From positions 2,356,001 to 2,420,000 of the forward strand of contig NZ_AP025592.1 of NCBI RefSeq assembly GCF_023169965.1: 64,000 bases of DNA, written 5' to 3'. Shown one piece after another: positions 1 to 9,000 of the stretch (within the stretch, counting starts at the first letter, position 1; the number at the start of each line of letters is the position of its first letter). Both the position numbers and the translations under genes were made by a program. The notes under the pieces are model-generated. The model searched no databases. It saw only the letters and a list, made by a program, of their open reading frames with translations, and had not been told where the DNA came from. The stretch is from Anaeromyxobacter paludicola (GTDB lineage: Bacteria; Myxococcota; Myxococcia; Myxococcales; Anaeromyxobacteraceae).

Positions 1-903
1 AGCCTCGCGCTCGTGCGCGGCACCGAGCTGCAGGCGGGCCGCACCTTCGGGCTCGGCGCCGGCGATCCGGTCCGCGCGCTCTCCCGCGAGCTGCGCGCCA
101 CGCTGCGCGCCTGGCGCGCCCGGCTCGGCCCGGGGCACCACCCGGTGGCGCGGCTCCACCTCGCGGGCGAGGCGGCCCGGCTCCCGGGGCTGCCGGAGGC
201 GCTGGCGCCGGAGCTCGAGGGGCCGGTCGCGCCGCTCGCGCTCGCGCCCTGGGCGGCGTCGCGGCTGCCGGACGGGGCCGGCCCGGACTACGCGCTCGCC
301 CTGGCGCTGGCGCTCCGGGGCCAGCAGGGCGCCCGCGCCGGCCGGCTCAACCTGCGGCGCCGCGACCTCGCCTTCACCCGCGACTTCGAGCACCTGCGCG
401 GCAAGGTGGCGCGGCTCGCCGTCTACGCGGCCCTGGTGCTGGCGCTCGCCCTCACGAGCGCGGTGGTGCGGGTGGTGGCGCTCTCGCACCAGGAGTCGCT
501 CCTCGACGGGGCGCTCTGCGAGACCACCAAGAAGGTCGTCGGGCGCTGCCTCGACAACTTCGAGACCGCCGAGGCGGTGCTCAAGGGGCGCGGCACGCCG
601 TCGGCGGCCATCCCCCGGATCTCGTCGGTGGACGTGCTGGCCGAGCTCGAGCAGCGCGCCCCGGACGTCCCGATGAAGCTCGAGCGGATCGAGATCACCC
701 GCGAGAAGCTGCACCTCCAGGGCACCACCGAGGCGGCCGAGAACGTGGACCGGATCGTGACCAGCCTGCGCGGCTCGCGCTGCTTCGGCGACGCGCGCTC
801 GGGCGGCGCCCGCAAGCGCGCCAGCGACGGCAAGTTCGAGTTCAGCGTGGACTCGGACCTCACCTGCGACGTCACCGCCGCCGCCCAGGGCGGGAAGGGC
901 TAG
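1..903 (+). CDS. gspL: Type II secretion protein GspL, C-terminal part (5' end outside window)
   Basis: The reading frame is open from base 1, so the start lies upstream. The visible 300 residues begin in the cytoplasmic actin-like region, followed by an RLNLRRRDLAF segment typical of the GspL linker. A single hydrophobic helix follows (about residues 141-160, around AVYAALVLALALTSAVV), then a periplasmic ferredoxin-like domain. GspL links the cytoplasmic ATPase GspE to the inner-membrane platform of the type II secretion system. The stop is 3 bp before the next gene, which is GspM-like, followed by GspN-like, as expected in a gsp operon. The two Cys near residues 170-180 and those near the C-terminus could form disulfides. 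Identification rests on architecture and gene order more than on strong motifs. Confidence 0.82.
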   Translation, partial: SLALVRGTELQAGRTFGLGAGDPVRALSRELRATLRAWRARLGPGHHPVARLHLAGEAARLPGLPEALAPELEGPVAPLALAPWAASRLPDGAGPDYALALALALRGQQGARAGRLNLRRRDLAFTRDFEHLRGKVARLAVYAALVLALALTSAVVRVVALSHQESLLDGALCETTKKVVGRCLDNFETAEAVLKGRGTPSAAIPRISSVDVLAELEQRAPDVPMKLERIEITREKLHLQGTTEAAENVDRIVTSLRGSRCFGDARSGGARKRASDGKFEFSVDSDLTCDVTAAAQGGKG

Positions 904-905
904 CC

Positions 906-1469
906 GTGGAATACCTCCGGAAGCTGCGCAGCGATCTCGAGAACGCCCTCTCCCGCCTCTCCCCGCGCGAGCGGGTGATGGTGGCCGCCGCCGCCGCCGC
1001 GGTGGTGCTCTTCGTCCTCCTCATGGTCTCCACCTCCGTCTCGCGCTCGATCCGCGCCCGCGAGTCGCGCATCGACGACAAGACCCGGGTCCTGTCGGAG
1101 ATCGGCCGTCTGGCCCAGGGCTACCGGTCGGCGCAGGCCGAGCGCCAGGCGATGGAGTCGCGGCTCAAGGGGCCGCCCATCCAGCTCATGAGCTACGTCT
1201 CGCAGGCGGGCTCGCGGCTCGGGATCGAGGTCAACGACCTGCGCCCGGGGCAGAGCACCAGCGGGACCGGCAGCGACCAGGTGCTCGAGGACAGCGTCGA
1301 GGTGAACCTGGCCCGCATCGACCCGCCGCGCCTGGTGCAGCTCCTGCGCGCGCTGGAGGCGGGGCCCGGGGTGGTCAAGGTCCGCCGGCTCCGCATCTCG
1401 ACCCGCAGCGACGATCCCAACCTGGTGGACGTGACCCTGCTCGTCGCCACCTACCAGCTCAAGGGGTAA
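906..1469 (+). CDS. gspM: Type II secretion protein GspM
   Basis: A 187-residue bitopic membrane protein. The N-terminus is short, cytoplasmic and charged (LSPRERVMV, the usual GspM motif just before the membrane). One transmembrane helix follows (residues about 23-42, Ala/Val/Leu-rich), then a coiled linker and a small ferredoxin-like periplasmic domain. GspM partners GspL in the inner-membrane platform. The start is GTG at 906, 2 bp after the gspL stop, so the genes are translationally close. The next gene (gspN) starts 4 bp after the stop. Size and layout match the family. Confidence 0.85.
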   Translation: MEYLRKLRSDLENALSRLSPRERVMVAAAAAAVVLFVLLMVSTSVSRSIRARESRIDDKTRVLSEIGRLAQGYRSAQAERQAMESRLKGPPIQLMSYVSQAGSRLGIEVNDLRPGQSTSGTGSDQVLEDSVEVNLARIDPPRLVQLLRALEAGPGVVKVRRLRISTRSDDPNLVDVTLLVATYQLKG

Positions 1470-1473
1470 CCCC

Positions 1474-2388
1474 GTGGAACTGCCCGCCCTCAAGCCCTGG
1501 CAGCGCCGGCTCGCCTACGGCGCCTTCACCGTTCTCGCCTTCCTCTTCGCGCTCCAGCGCACCTTCCCGTCCGACGCGGTCAAGGAGCGGCTGGTGCTGG
1601 CGGCGGCGGCGCAGGGCTGGCAGCTCTCGATGGACGACATCCGCCCGCGCGGCTTCCCCGGCGTGCGCGCCACGGGGGTCACGCTCGAGTCGGCGGAGGG
1701 GACGCGCATCCCCGTGGACGAGCTCGACGCCACGCTGCGGCTCTGGCCGCTCCTGCTCGGCCGGCGCGGGGTCTCCTTCGAGGCGAAGCTGTACGACGGC
1801 CGGGTGAAGGGGCTCTCCGAGGAGGGGCGCACCGCGAGCCGGCTCGCCCTCACCGCCTCGGGCATCGACCTCGCCCGGGCGGCGGCGGTGAAGAAGGTCT
1901 CGGGGCTCGACCTCGCGGGCACCCTCTCGGCCGACGTGGACGTCACCATCGACTCCAAGGACGCCGCCCGGAGCAACGGCCACGCCGACCTCGACGTGCA
2001 GCGGGCGGTCCTGAACGGCGGCACGCTGCAGCTCCCGAGCATGGGCGGTGGCCTCACCCTGCCCCGCGTCGGCCTGGGGACGGTCGCGGCCCGCATGACC
2101 GTCAAGGACGGCAAGGGGGTCTTCGAGCGGATGGAGGTGAAGGGCGAGGACCTCGACGCCGCCAGCGAGAACCTCTACTTCGTGGTCCAGCCGCGCCTCG
2201 AGTACGCGCCGCTCTACGGCACGGCGCGCGTGAAGCTGAGCGACGCCTTCTTCTCGCGCCCCGGCTCGTCGGGCTTCAAGAGCGTGCTCGAGCTGGCGCT
2301 CGCGCAGGCGAAGCGCAAGGACGGGGCTTACGGCTTCCAGATCTACGGGACCGTCGGCCACCCGCAGCTGCGGCCGGGCGCGCAGTAG
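1474..2388 (+). CDS. gspN: Type II secretion protein GspN
   Basis: A 304-residue protein with an N-terminal membrane anchor (residues about 8-27, LAYGAFTVLAFLFAL). The remainder is a beta-rich periplasmic region with AsmA/TamB-like features (repeated short Gly-containing strands such as YDGRVKG, and LDLAGTLSADVDV). This is the delta-proteobacterial type II secretion GspN form. Its exact role is unclear; it is an accessory inner-membrane component. It starts with GTG at 1474. It is the last gene of the gsp operon, and the next gene is convergent, with its stop at 2416. The 27-bp gap between the two stops is a GC-only run of CCG/GGC triplets that can fold but has no T-tract. Confidence 0.8.
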   Translation: MELPALKPWQRRLAYGAFTVLAFLFALQRTFPSDAVKERLVLAAAAQGWQLSMDDIRPRGFPGVRATGVTLESAEGTRIPVDELDATLRLWPLLLGRRGVSFEAKLYDGRVKGLSEEGRTASRLALTASGIDLARAAAVKKVSGLDLAGTLSADVDVTIDSKDAARSNGHADLDVQRAVLNGGTLQLPSMGGGLTLPRVGLGTVAARMTVKDGKGVFERMEVKGEDLDAASENLYFVVQPRLEYAPLYGTARVKLSDAFFSRPGSSGFKSVLELALAQAKRKDGAYGFQIYGTVGHPQLRPGAQ

Positions 2389-2415
2389 GCGCCGCCGCCC
2401 CGGCGGCCGCCGCCG

Positions 2416-3282
2416 CTACGCCGCCTGCGCCGGCCCCTCGCTGCCCGCCATCTCGAGCAGGAGCTCGGCGGTGCGCCCCGGACACTCGAGCTGCGGGCAG
2501 TGCCCGCAGTCGGGCACGGGCTCGTAGCGCACGCCCGGGAGCTGCTCCAGGAACCAGGCGCGGCAGCCCTCCGGGATGAGGCCGTCCGCCTCTCCCCAGA
2601 TGAGCGCCACCGGGCAGCGGACCCGCTGCACCTCCTCGGCGCTGAGGAAGTCCTCGGCCTCGAGGTGGGCCAGCATCTGCGCCACGGGCGGAGCGGTGAG
2701 GATGCGGCGGAAGTCGCGGGTGAGGAGCTGCGCGCCGAGCGGGGGCCGGTGGAACACGCGCGAGAAGTACTGCCGCATCGCGGACGGCTCGCCGGCGACC
2801 AGGGCCACGAAGCTGGCCCAGTCCTCGGCGCGCAGGGCGGGGCCGCCCGGGTTGAGGAGGGCGAGCCCCCGCACCAGGTCGGGCCGGCGGACCGCGAGCT
2901 TGGCGGCCATCCACCCGCCCATCGAGTTGCCGGCGACGTACGCCCCGCGCGGCGCCACCGCGTCCACGAAGGACTCGGCGGCCCGCACCTGCTCGGCGAA
3001 CGTCAGGTACTCCCGGCCGGCGGGCAAGGTGGAGACCCCGCAGCCGGGCAGATCGGGCACCACCACCCGGTACCCGCGGCGCAGGAGCGGCGCGAGGGGA
3101 TAGAAGCTCAGGCCGGAGGCGCCCAGGCCGTGCAGGAGCACGAGCGTCGGGCGGTCCGCTCCCTCGTCGAGCGGCGCGAACTCGGCCCAGCCGACGCGCG
3201 CGCCCTCGAGGTCGAGCTCGCGGAAGGTCGCGCCGTCGCGGCGCCAGCCGAGCGCGAGGAGCTTCTGGAGCAGTTCGAGCAT
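2416..3282 (-). CDS. Alpha/beta-hydrolase
   Basis: A 288-residue alpha/beta-hydrolase fold protein with a complete catalytic triad in the expected order. The oxyanion HG motif is LLHGLGASG (about residue 50). The nucleophile elbow is GNSMGG (Ser120), the acid Asp233 is in WGEADGLIP, and His261 is in DCGHCPQLE. The closest named relatives by pattern are MhpC/BphD-type C-C bond hydrolases and generic esterases; substrate cannot be told from the sequence. There is no signal peptide, so it is cytoplasmic. It lies 45 bp downstream of the chemoreceptor gene on the same strand and could be cotranscribed, but no functional link is evident. Confidence 0.88.
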   Translation of the reverse strand: MLELLQKLLALGWRRDGATFRELDLEGARVGWAEFAPLDEGADRPTLVLLHGLGASGLSFYPLAPLLRRGYRVVVPDLPGCGVSTLPAGREYLTFAEQVRAAESFVDAVAPRGAYVAGNSMGGWMAAKLAVRRPDLVRGLALLNPGGPALRAEDWASFVALVAGEPSAMRQYFSRVFHRPPLGAQLLTRDFRRILTAPPVAQMLAHLEAEDFLSAEEVQRVRCPVALIWGEADGLIPEGCRAWFLEQLPGVRYEPVPDCGHCPQLECPGRTAELLLEMAGSEGPAQAA

Positions 3283-3326
3283 GGTCCCACCGAGGCGGGG
3301 ACCCGACCGCGCCCCGCCTCGCTGGG

Positions 3327-5810
3327 CTAAACCTTGAACCTCCCGACCCGTTCCGCCAGGGCCCGGGAGCGCCCGTCGAGCCGCTCGGCGACCCCGGAGA
3401 GCTCACCGACCGCCTGCTCGTGCAGCTCGGCGGTCCGGGTGAGGTGCCGCAGCGAGTCGCGCACCCGGCGGGTGGCCTGGTCGTGGTTCTCCACCGCCAG
3501 GGTGATGTCGCCGATCATGCCGTTGATCCGCTCCAGGCTCTCGAGCTGCTGGCGGCCGAGGCCGGTCTGCTCCTCGAGGGCCCGGCTGATCCGGTCGGCC
3601 ATGTCGCCCACGCCGCGGCTGACGGTGCCGACCGCGCTCACGCTGCGGCCCACCAGCTGCACGGCCTCGGAGAGGGTCTTCGAGCCGTCGGCGACCGAGC
3701 CGACCAGCGCCGAGACGTCGCGGCTCGACTGCACGTGGCTCTTCACCGCCTGCCCGATGGTCTCGGCCACCTCCCGGCCGCGGGCGGTGGCGACCCGGAT
3801 CTCCTCGAGGGCGTCGAGGGACTTGCGCGCGAGCCCGACGCCGTCGCCAGCGAGCCGGTCGCCGCGCTCGATCAGGGCGGCGGTGCCCTGCACGTCGTCG
3901 CGCACGGCGCCGATGATGGCGCCGATCGACTTGGTGGAGCTGGCGATCTGCGAGGCGAGATCGCGGATCTGGTCGGCGACCACGGCGAAGGCCTTGCCGT
4001 GCTCGCCCGCCTGCGCGGCGATGATCGAGGCGTTGAGCGAGAGGAGGTTGGTCCGGCCGGCCACCTCGGCGATGAAGTCGACGATCTGGTCGATGTCGTC
4101 GGAGCGGCGGCCCAGCGCGGTCACCTTGCGCTGGGCGTCGCCCACCGCCTCGCGCAGCCGCTCGATCCCCTGCACCGCCTCCTCCACCACGCCGCCGGAG
4201 CGCTCGGCCATCTCGGCCACCTGCACCGCGGTGACCTGGCTCTCCTCGGCGGAGACCTCGAGCCCGGACAGCGAGGCGTTCACGCCGGCGAGGCTGGTCG
4301 CGGCCTGCCCGGCGAGGGCGTCGAGGGTGGAGATGGCCTGCTGGGCCCGGCGGCCGGCGTCGGAGAGGCCGTCCACGTCGTGCATGGCGGTCTCCATGGC
4401 GCGCTCCATCTCCGCGCCCTGGCGCCGCACCTCCTCGAGCGCCGCCGCCATCTCGCCCACCGCGGCGCTGGTCGAGGCGACGTAGTCCGAGAGCCCCTCC
4501 ACGCCCCGGCCCACCTGCGTGACCGAGCCGTGCATGGCCTCCACGGCGGCCTGCACGGCGACCACCCGCTCGTGCTCCTGGAGGGCGCCGCTCTTCACGC
4601 GCTCGCCGATCTCGCCGATCTCGTGCGTGCCCTCGCCCACGCTGCGGCTCGCGGCGGCGACGTCGCCGACGAGGCTGGTGAGGCCGCCGATGGTGCGGCG
4701 GAAGGTGGCGGCGAGCTGCCCCATCTCGTCGCGCGACAGGCTGGGCGGCGCCACCGTGAGGTCGCCGGCGGCGAGCTGGACCGCGGCGGTCTCGAGGGCG
4801 TTGATGGGCACGGTGAGGGTGCGGGAGGCGATCCAGACGAGCAGCGCCACCGCGGCGTAGACCACCACCCCGAGCAGCAGCGCCGAGCTCCAGAAGCCCT
4901 CGCGCCGCTCGGTGAGCTCCGCCTCGGGGAGGAGCGTCACGAGCCGCGCCCCGCCGGCGATGGGCCGGTGCACCCGCCAGCCCGCGGCGATCTTCTCCAC
5001 GCCGGCCCCCTCGGGCAGCCCGGAGAGCAGCGGCGCGTCGGCGTTGCCGTAGCGGGCGAGCACCTCGCCGCCCGCGCCGAGCACCGCCGTGGGCGCGCCC
5101 ACGGTGAGCCAGACCGCCTCGGCCGCGCCCTGCGGGCCGCGCAGCTCGGCCCAGCCGGCGGCCTTCTCCTGCGCCCGGCGCGCCGCCGCCACGTAGCTCT
5201 CGTCGGCGTCCACCCGGAAGCGCACGTAGCTCGTGGCGGTGACGAGCAGGGTCACGATGCTGAGCAGGCCGTAGCAGACGAACAGGATCTTGCCGCGGAG
5301 GGTCCCCTTCTCGCGCAGCTCGACCGCGCCCAGGACCTCGAGGGCCGGCGCCACCTCGATCGCGCAGACCGAGTAGGCGAGCATGGCGGCCATGATGCCG
5401 GCGGAGGAGGTGACGGCGACCGCGCTGAGCGCGAGGTCGAGCGCGAAGCCCTGCCCGCTCGCGGCGAGGAGCAGCGCGGCCGCGCTCACGCCCGTCAGCA
5501 CCACGATCACCGCCGCCGCGCGGCCGGGGAGCCGGTGGCCGCAGAGCGCCCCGCCCTGCGCGTCGCGGGCGGCGAGCTCACCGCCGCCGAGCCGGGCGGC
5601 CACCGCCGTCCGCAGCGGCGCGAGGTAGCTCCAGACCGTGAAGAAGGTGAGCCCCTCGGCGACCGCCAGGGCGAGCGGGACGGCCACGCGCAGCAGGTCG
5701 AGCTGGCCCGGCGTCAGCGGGAAGAAGCTCGCGAGGACGTACCAGGCGACGAGCCCGGGGATGGCGAGCAGGACGGTGAGCTGGAGCAGGAGGCGGCGCG
5801 CGAAGGCCAT
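3327..5810 (-). CDS. Methyl-accepting chemotaxis protein with multi-helix N-terminus
   Basis: An 827-residue chemoreceptor. The N-terminus has several hydrophobic helices (about six before residue 315). Between the last two is a roughly 110-residue extracytoplasmic stretch that may be a small sensor domain. A HAMP linker follows (TLTVPINALETAAVQLAAGDLT), then a long cytoplasmic coiled coil with the signalling hairpin tip RTNLLSLNASIIAAQAGEHG and AFAVVADQIRDLA. It would report to CheA/CheW; no che genes are present in the window. The start chosen is ATG at 5810, which places the first helix right after MAFARR. An upstream ATG at 5897 is possible but would add a polar, Pro/Arg-rich leader and would read through a perfect palindrome. 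The hydrolase gene follows 45 bp after the stop. Confidence 0.9.
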   Translation of the reverse strand: MAFARRLLLQLTVLLAIPGLVAWYVLASFFPLTPGQLDLLRVAVPLALAVAEGLTFFTVWSYLAPLRTAVAARLGGGELAARDAQGGALCGHRLPGRAAAVIVVLTGVSAAALLLAASGQGFALDLALSAVAVTSSAGIMAAMLAYSVCAIEVAPALEVLGAVELREKGTLRGKILFVCYGLLSIVTLLVTATSYVRFRVDADESYVAAARRAQEKAAGWAELRGPQGAAEAVWLTVGAPTAVLGAGGEVLARYGNADAPLLSGLPEGAGVEKIAAGWRVHRPIAGGARLVTLLPEAELTERREGFWSSALLLGVVVYAAVALLVWIASRTLTVPINALETAAVQLAAGDLTVAPPSLSRDEMGQLAATFRRTIGGLTSLVGDVAAASRSVGEGTHEIGEIGERVKSGALQEHERVVAVQAAVEAMHGSVTQVGRGVEGLSDYVASTSAAVGEMAAALEEVRRQGAEMERAMETAMHDVDGLSDAGRRAQQAISTLDALAGQAATSLAGVNASLSGLEVSAEESQVTAVQVAEMAERSGGVVEEAVQGIERLREAVGDAQRKVTALGRRSDDIDQIVDFIAEVAGRTNLLSLNASIIAAQAGEHGKAFAVVADQIRDLASQIASSTKSIGAIIGAVRDDVQGTAALIERGDRLAGDGVGLARKSLDALEEIRVATARGREVAETIGQAVKSHVQSSRDVSALVGSVADGSKTLSEAVQLVGRSVSAVGTVSRGVGDMADRISRALEEQTGLGRQQLESLERINGMIGDITLAVENHDQATRRVRDSLRHLTRTAELHEQAVGELSGVAERLDGRSRALAERVGRFKV

Positions 5811-5850
5811 CCGGGGCAGTCTATCCCGGGAGGGGCGCGAGGGGCAGTTT

Positions 5851-5872
5851 GCCTCCCGCCTAGGCGGGAGGC
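5851..5872. repeat. Perfect 22-bp palindrome upstream of the chemoreceptor gene
   Basis: Bases 5851-5872 read GCCTCCCGCCT followed directly by its exact reverse complement, with no loop. It lies 41 bp upstream of the preferred MCP start (5810). A TATGGT-like -10 on the minus strand lies at 5893-5898, so the palindrome could be in the transcript leader or an operator. Function is inferred only. Confidence 0.6.
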
Positions 5873-6006
5873 CTTCTCCACCCGTGACGGTGACCATACA
5901 TGACTCGCCACGTAAGGCGCCAATTTCCGGGCGCTTTCCGACCGCCCGGCTGGCCGGACGGCCTCGCCCCGACGGCTGGAAAGGTCAAGACTTATCGGGA
6001 CTTGCC

Positions 6007-6036
6007 TTGAAACGACCCATGGGAGTGTGCTACCAG
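6007..6036 (+). promoter_or_regulatory. Candidate sigma-70 promoter of smc, giving a leaderless mRNA
   Basis: TTGAAA at 6007-6012, then an extended -10 TGCTACCAG (TG at 6028-6029, hexamer 6031-6036) after an 18-bp spacer. The predicted start site falls at about 6042-6043, on the ATG of smc. No Shine-Dalgarno sequence is visible before that ATG, which is consistent with a leaderless message. The -10 matches only three consensus bases, so this is tentative. Confidence 0.35.
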
Positions 6037-6041
6037 ACCGC

Positions 6042-9000
6042 ATGCGCATCAAGCGCCTCGACATCACCGGCTTCAAGTCCTTCATGGACCGCACCGTGGT
6101 CGCCTTCGACGAGGGCGTCACCGGCGTGGTCGGGCCCAACGGCTGCGGCAAGTCGAACGTGGCCGACTCCATCCGCTGGGTGCTCGGCGAGCAGTCCGCC
6201 CGCCAGCTCCGCGGCCGCTCGATGGAGGACATCATCTTCAACGGCTCCGAGTCGAAGGCGCCGCTCTCGATGGCGGAGGTGATGATCACCTTCGAGAACG
6301 ACCGGCCGGCGGAGGTGCCCGCGCAGTTCCAGGGCTTCTCGGAGATCACGGTCGGGCGCCGCCTGTTCCGGACCGGCGAGTCCGAGTACTACATCAACAA
6401 GGCCCAGGCGCGGCTCATGGACGTGAACGACCTCTTCATGGGGTCGGGCGTCGGGCGCACCGCCTACTCGATCATCGAGCAGGGCCGCATCGGCCAGATC
6501 GTCTCCGCCCGCCCGGAGGACCGGCGCTCCATCATCGAGGAGGCCGCCGGCATCACCAAGTACAAGAAGCGGCGCGAGGCGGCCGAGCGGAAGATGGAGG
6601 CCACCGAGCAGAACCTGCTCCGCGTCGCCGACATCGTGCAGGAGCTCGGAAAGCAGCTCGAGAGCCTCAACCGCCAGGCGCGCAAGGCCGAGAAGTACAA
6701 GGCCGTGAAGGCGCAGGTCCGCGAGCTCGAGCTGGCGCAGGCCGCCGCCCGCTACCTCGAGCTCACCGCCACCCGCCGCGCCGCCGAGCAGCGGCACCTC
6801 GAGGTGAAGGCCGAGGAGGCCGAGGTGGCGGCCCGCCTCGCCGAGCTCGAGCAGTCGATCGAGGCCGACCGGGCCCGCCTCGCCGAGGGCGAGAAGCAGC
6901 TCCAGGGGCTCGCCGAGCGCGAGCACGAGCTCGCGAGCCAGGAGCGGGTGTCGCAGGTCTCCACCGAGGCCGCCGCCCGCGAGCTGGAGCAGATCGCCGA
7001 GCGCACCCGCGCCCAGGCGGCCGAGGTCGAGGCGCTCAAGGCGCAGGCCGAGGCGCTCGCCGCCGAGCGCGAGCAGCTCGAGGAGCAGCGCTCCCAGCTC
7101 TCCACCCTCACCGGCACCGACGAGCAGCGGCTCTCCGAGGCCGAGGTCACGCTGCGCGAGCTCGGCATCGAGCAGGGGCGCGCGGCGCAGGCCCTCGAGG
7201 TGTCCCGCGGCGAGGCCGGGGCCGCCCTGGGGCGCGCCTCGGGCCACAAGAGCGAGCTCGCCCAGGTGGAGCGCCGCCGCGCCGACCTCAAGGAGCGGCT
7301 CTCGCGCAACCGCGGCGAGAACGAGCAGCTCGCGAAGAAGGCGGCCGAGCTCGACGGCTCCCGCTCGGCGCACACCGAGAAGCTCGGCAAGACGCGGCAG
7401 ATGAAGCTCCGCCTTGAGGAGCAGCGCGGGGCGCAGGAGGAGCTGCTCGAGCGCACGCGGGCCGAGTTCATCCAGAACGAGGCCAAGCTCATCACCCTGC
7501 GCGAGGAGCTCGGCGACAAGCGCGCCCGCCTCAACTCGCTCACCGAGGTGCTGCGGAACTACGAGGGGTACGGCCGGGGCGTCCGCAGCCTCATGACCCG
7601 CGCCGGCCAGGGCGAGCAGCCGGCCCGCGACAAGGGCATCTTCGGCCTCGTGGCCGACGTGGTCTCCGCCCCGCCGGAGTACGAGAACGCGGTCGAGGCG
7701 GTGCTCGGCGAGCGGCTGCAGTACGTCATCGTCGAGAGCCACAGCCAGGGCGTCGAGGCCATCGACTACCTCAAGACCGCCGCCGAGGGGCGCGCCTCGC
7801 TCATCCCGGTGGCCCGCCTGCGCGAGCACGACGCGGGCGGCGCCGAGGCCGAGCGGAGCCACCCCGGCTTCGTGGCCTCCTGCCTCGACGTGGTCAAGTA
7901 CGAGCCCTCGTACGAGAAGGTGGTCCGCTTCCTCCTCGGCGACGCGGTGGTGGTGCGCGACCTCCCGGCCGCGCTCGACCTCTGGCAGTCCTCGGCGGTG
8001 AAGAAGACCCTCGTCACCCTCGACGGCGAGGTGCTCGACCCCTACGGCGTCGTCACCGGCGGCCCCCTCGAGGGCGAGGGGCACGGCGCCCTGCAGCGGC
8101 GGCGCGAGGTGGCGGAGCTCGAGGAGACGGTCCGCCAGTTCGAGGCCGAGTTCTCGATGGCGCAGGAGCGCCACCGCATGCTGCAGGCCCGCCTGCTGCA
8201 GCTCGAGGCGGCCCTCAAGAACCTCGACAAGGACGGCCGCGAGAAGGAGCTGGCGCTCCTCGAGCAGGAGAAGGACCTCGTCCGCGTCGGCGAGGAGCTG
8301 GAGCGGATCGCCGGCCGCCTCGGCCAGCTCGAGGCCGAGAAGGGGCAGCTCGACGACGCCCTGCGCGCCCTCGAGTCGGAGGAGGAGGAGCACCGGGTGG
8401 CGGGCGCCACCGCCGAGGCCGAGCAGAGCCGCGCCGAGGAGCGGGCCCGCGAGGCGCAGCAGCGGCTGGAGCAGCTCCGCCAGCAGTCGGACGCGCTCAC
8501 CGCGCAGCTCATGAACCTGAAGGTGAAGGTGGCGGCCGACGGCGAGCGGCGCGAGTCGATCGGCGCCTCGCTGAAGCGGATCGAGGAGGCCCGCCGCGAG
8601 GTGGAGGAGCGGCGCGGCCGGCTCTTCGCCGCCCTCTCCGAGGGGAACGCCCGGGCCACCGAGCTCAAGGGGCGCATCGAGGGGACCACGGTGGACATGG
8701 GCCGGGTCACCGCCGAGCTGGCGGAGGTCCGCGACGAGCTGGCCCGCGCCCGCGGGGCCCACGACGCCTCGTCCGAGCAGGTGCGCACGCGCGACCAGGA
8801 GGTGCGCGACCTGCGCCGGCGCGCCGAGCTCATCTCGCAGCACGCCAACGAGTCGGCCCTGACCGCCCGCGAGAACGCGCTCGCCCTCACCCACCTCGAG
8901 GAGCAGACCCGCGAGCGGTGCCAGGCGGAGCTCAAGTGGGAGGTGGCCCGCTTCCACCTCGAGAAGCCGCCGACCGACGCGGACCGCGAGCGGCTCGACG

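Noticed and set aside
5811-5897. Longer N-terminus for the chemoreceptor from ATG 5897
   Set aside because: It would add a polar leader encoded by the palindrome and push the first membrane helix 29 residues inward.
3420-5903. An 827-codon plus-strand frame opposite the chemoreceptor
   Set aside because: Shadow of the MCP coiled coil; no recognisable protein features.
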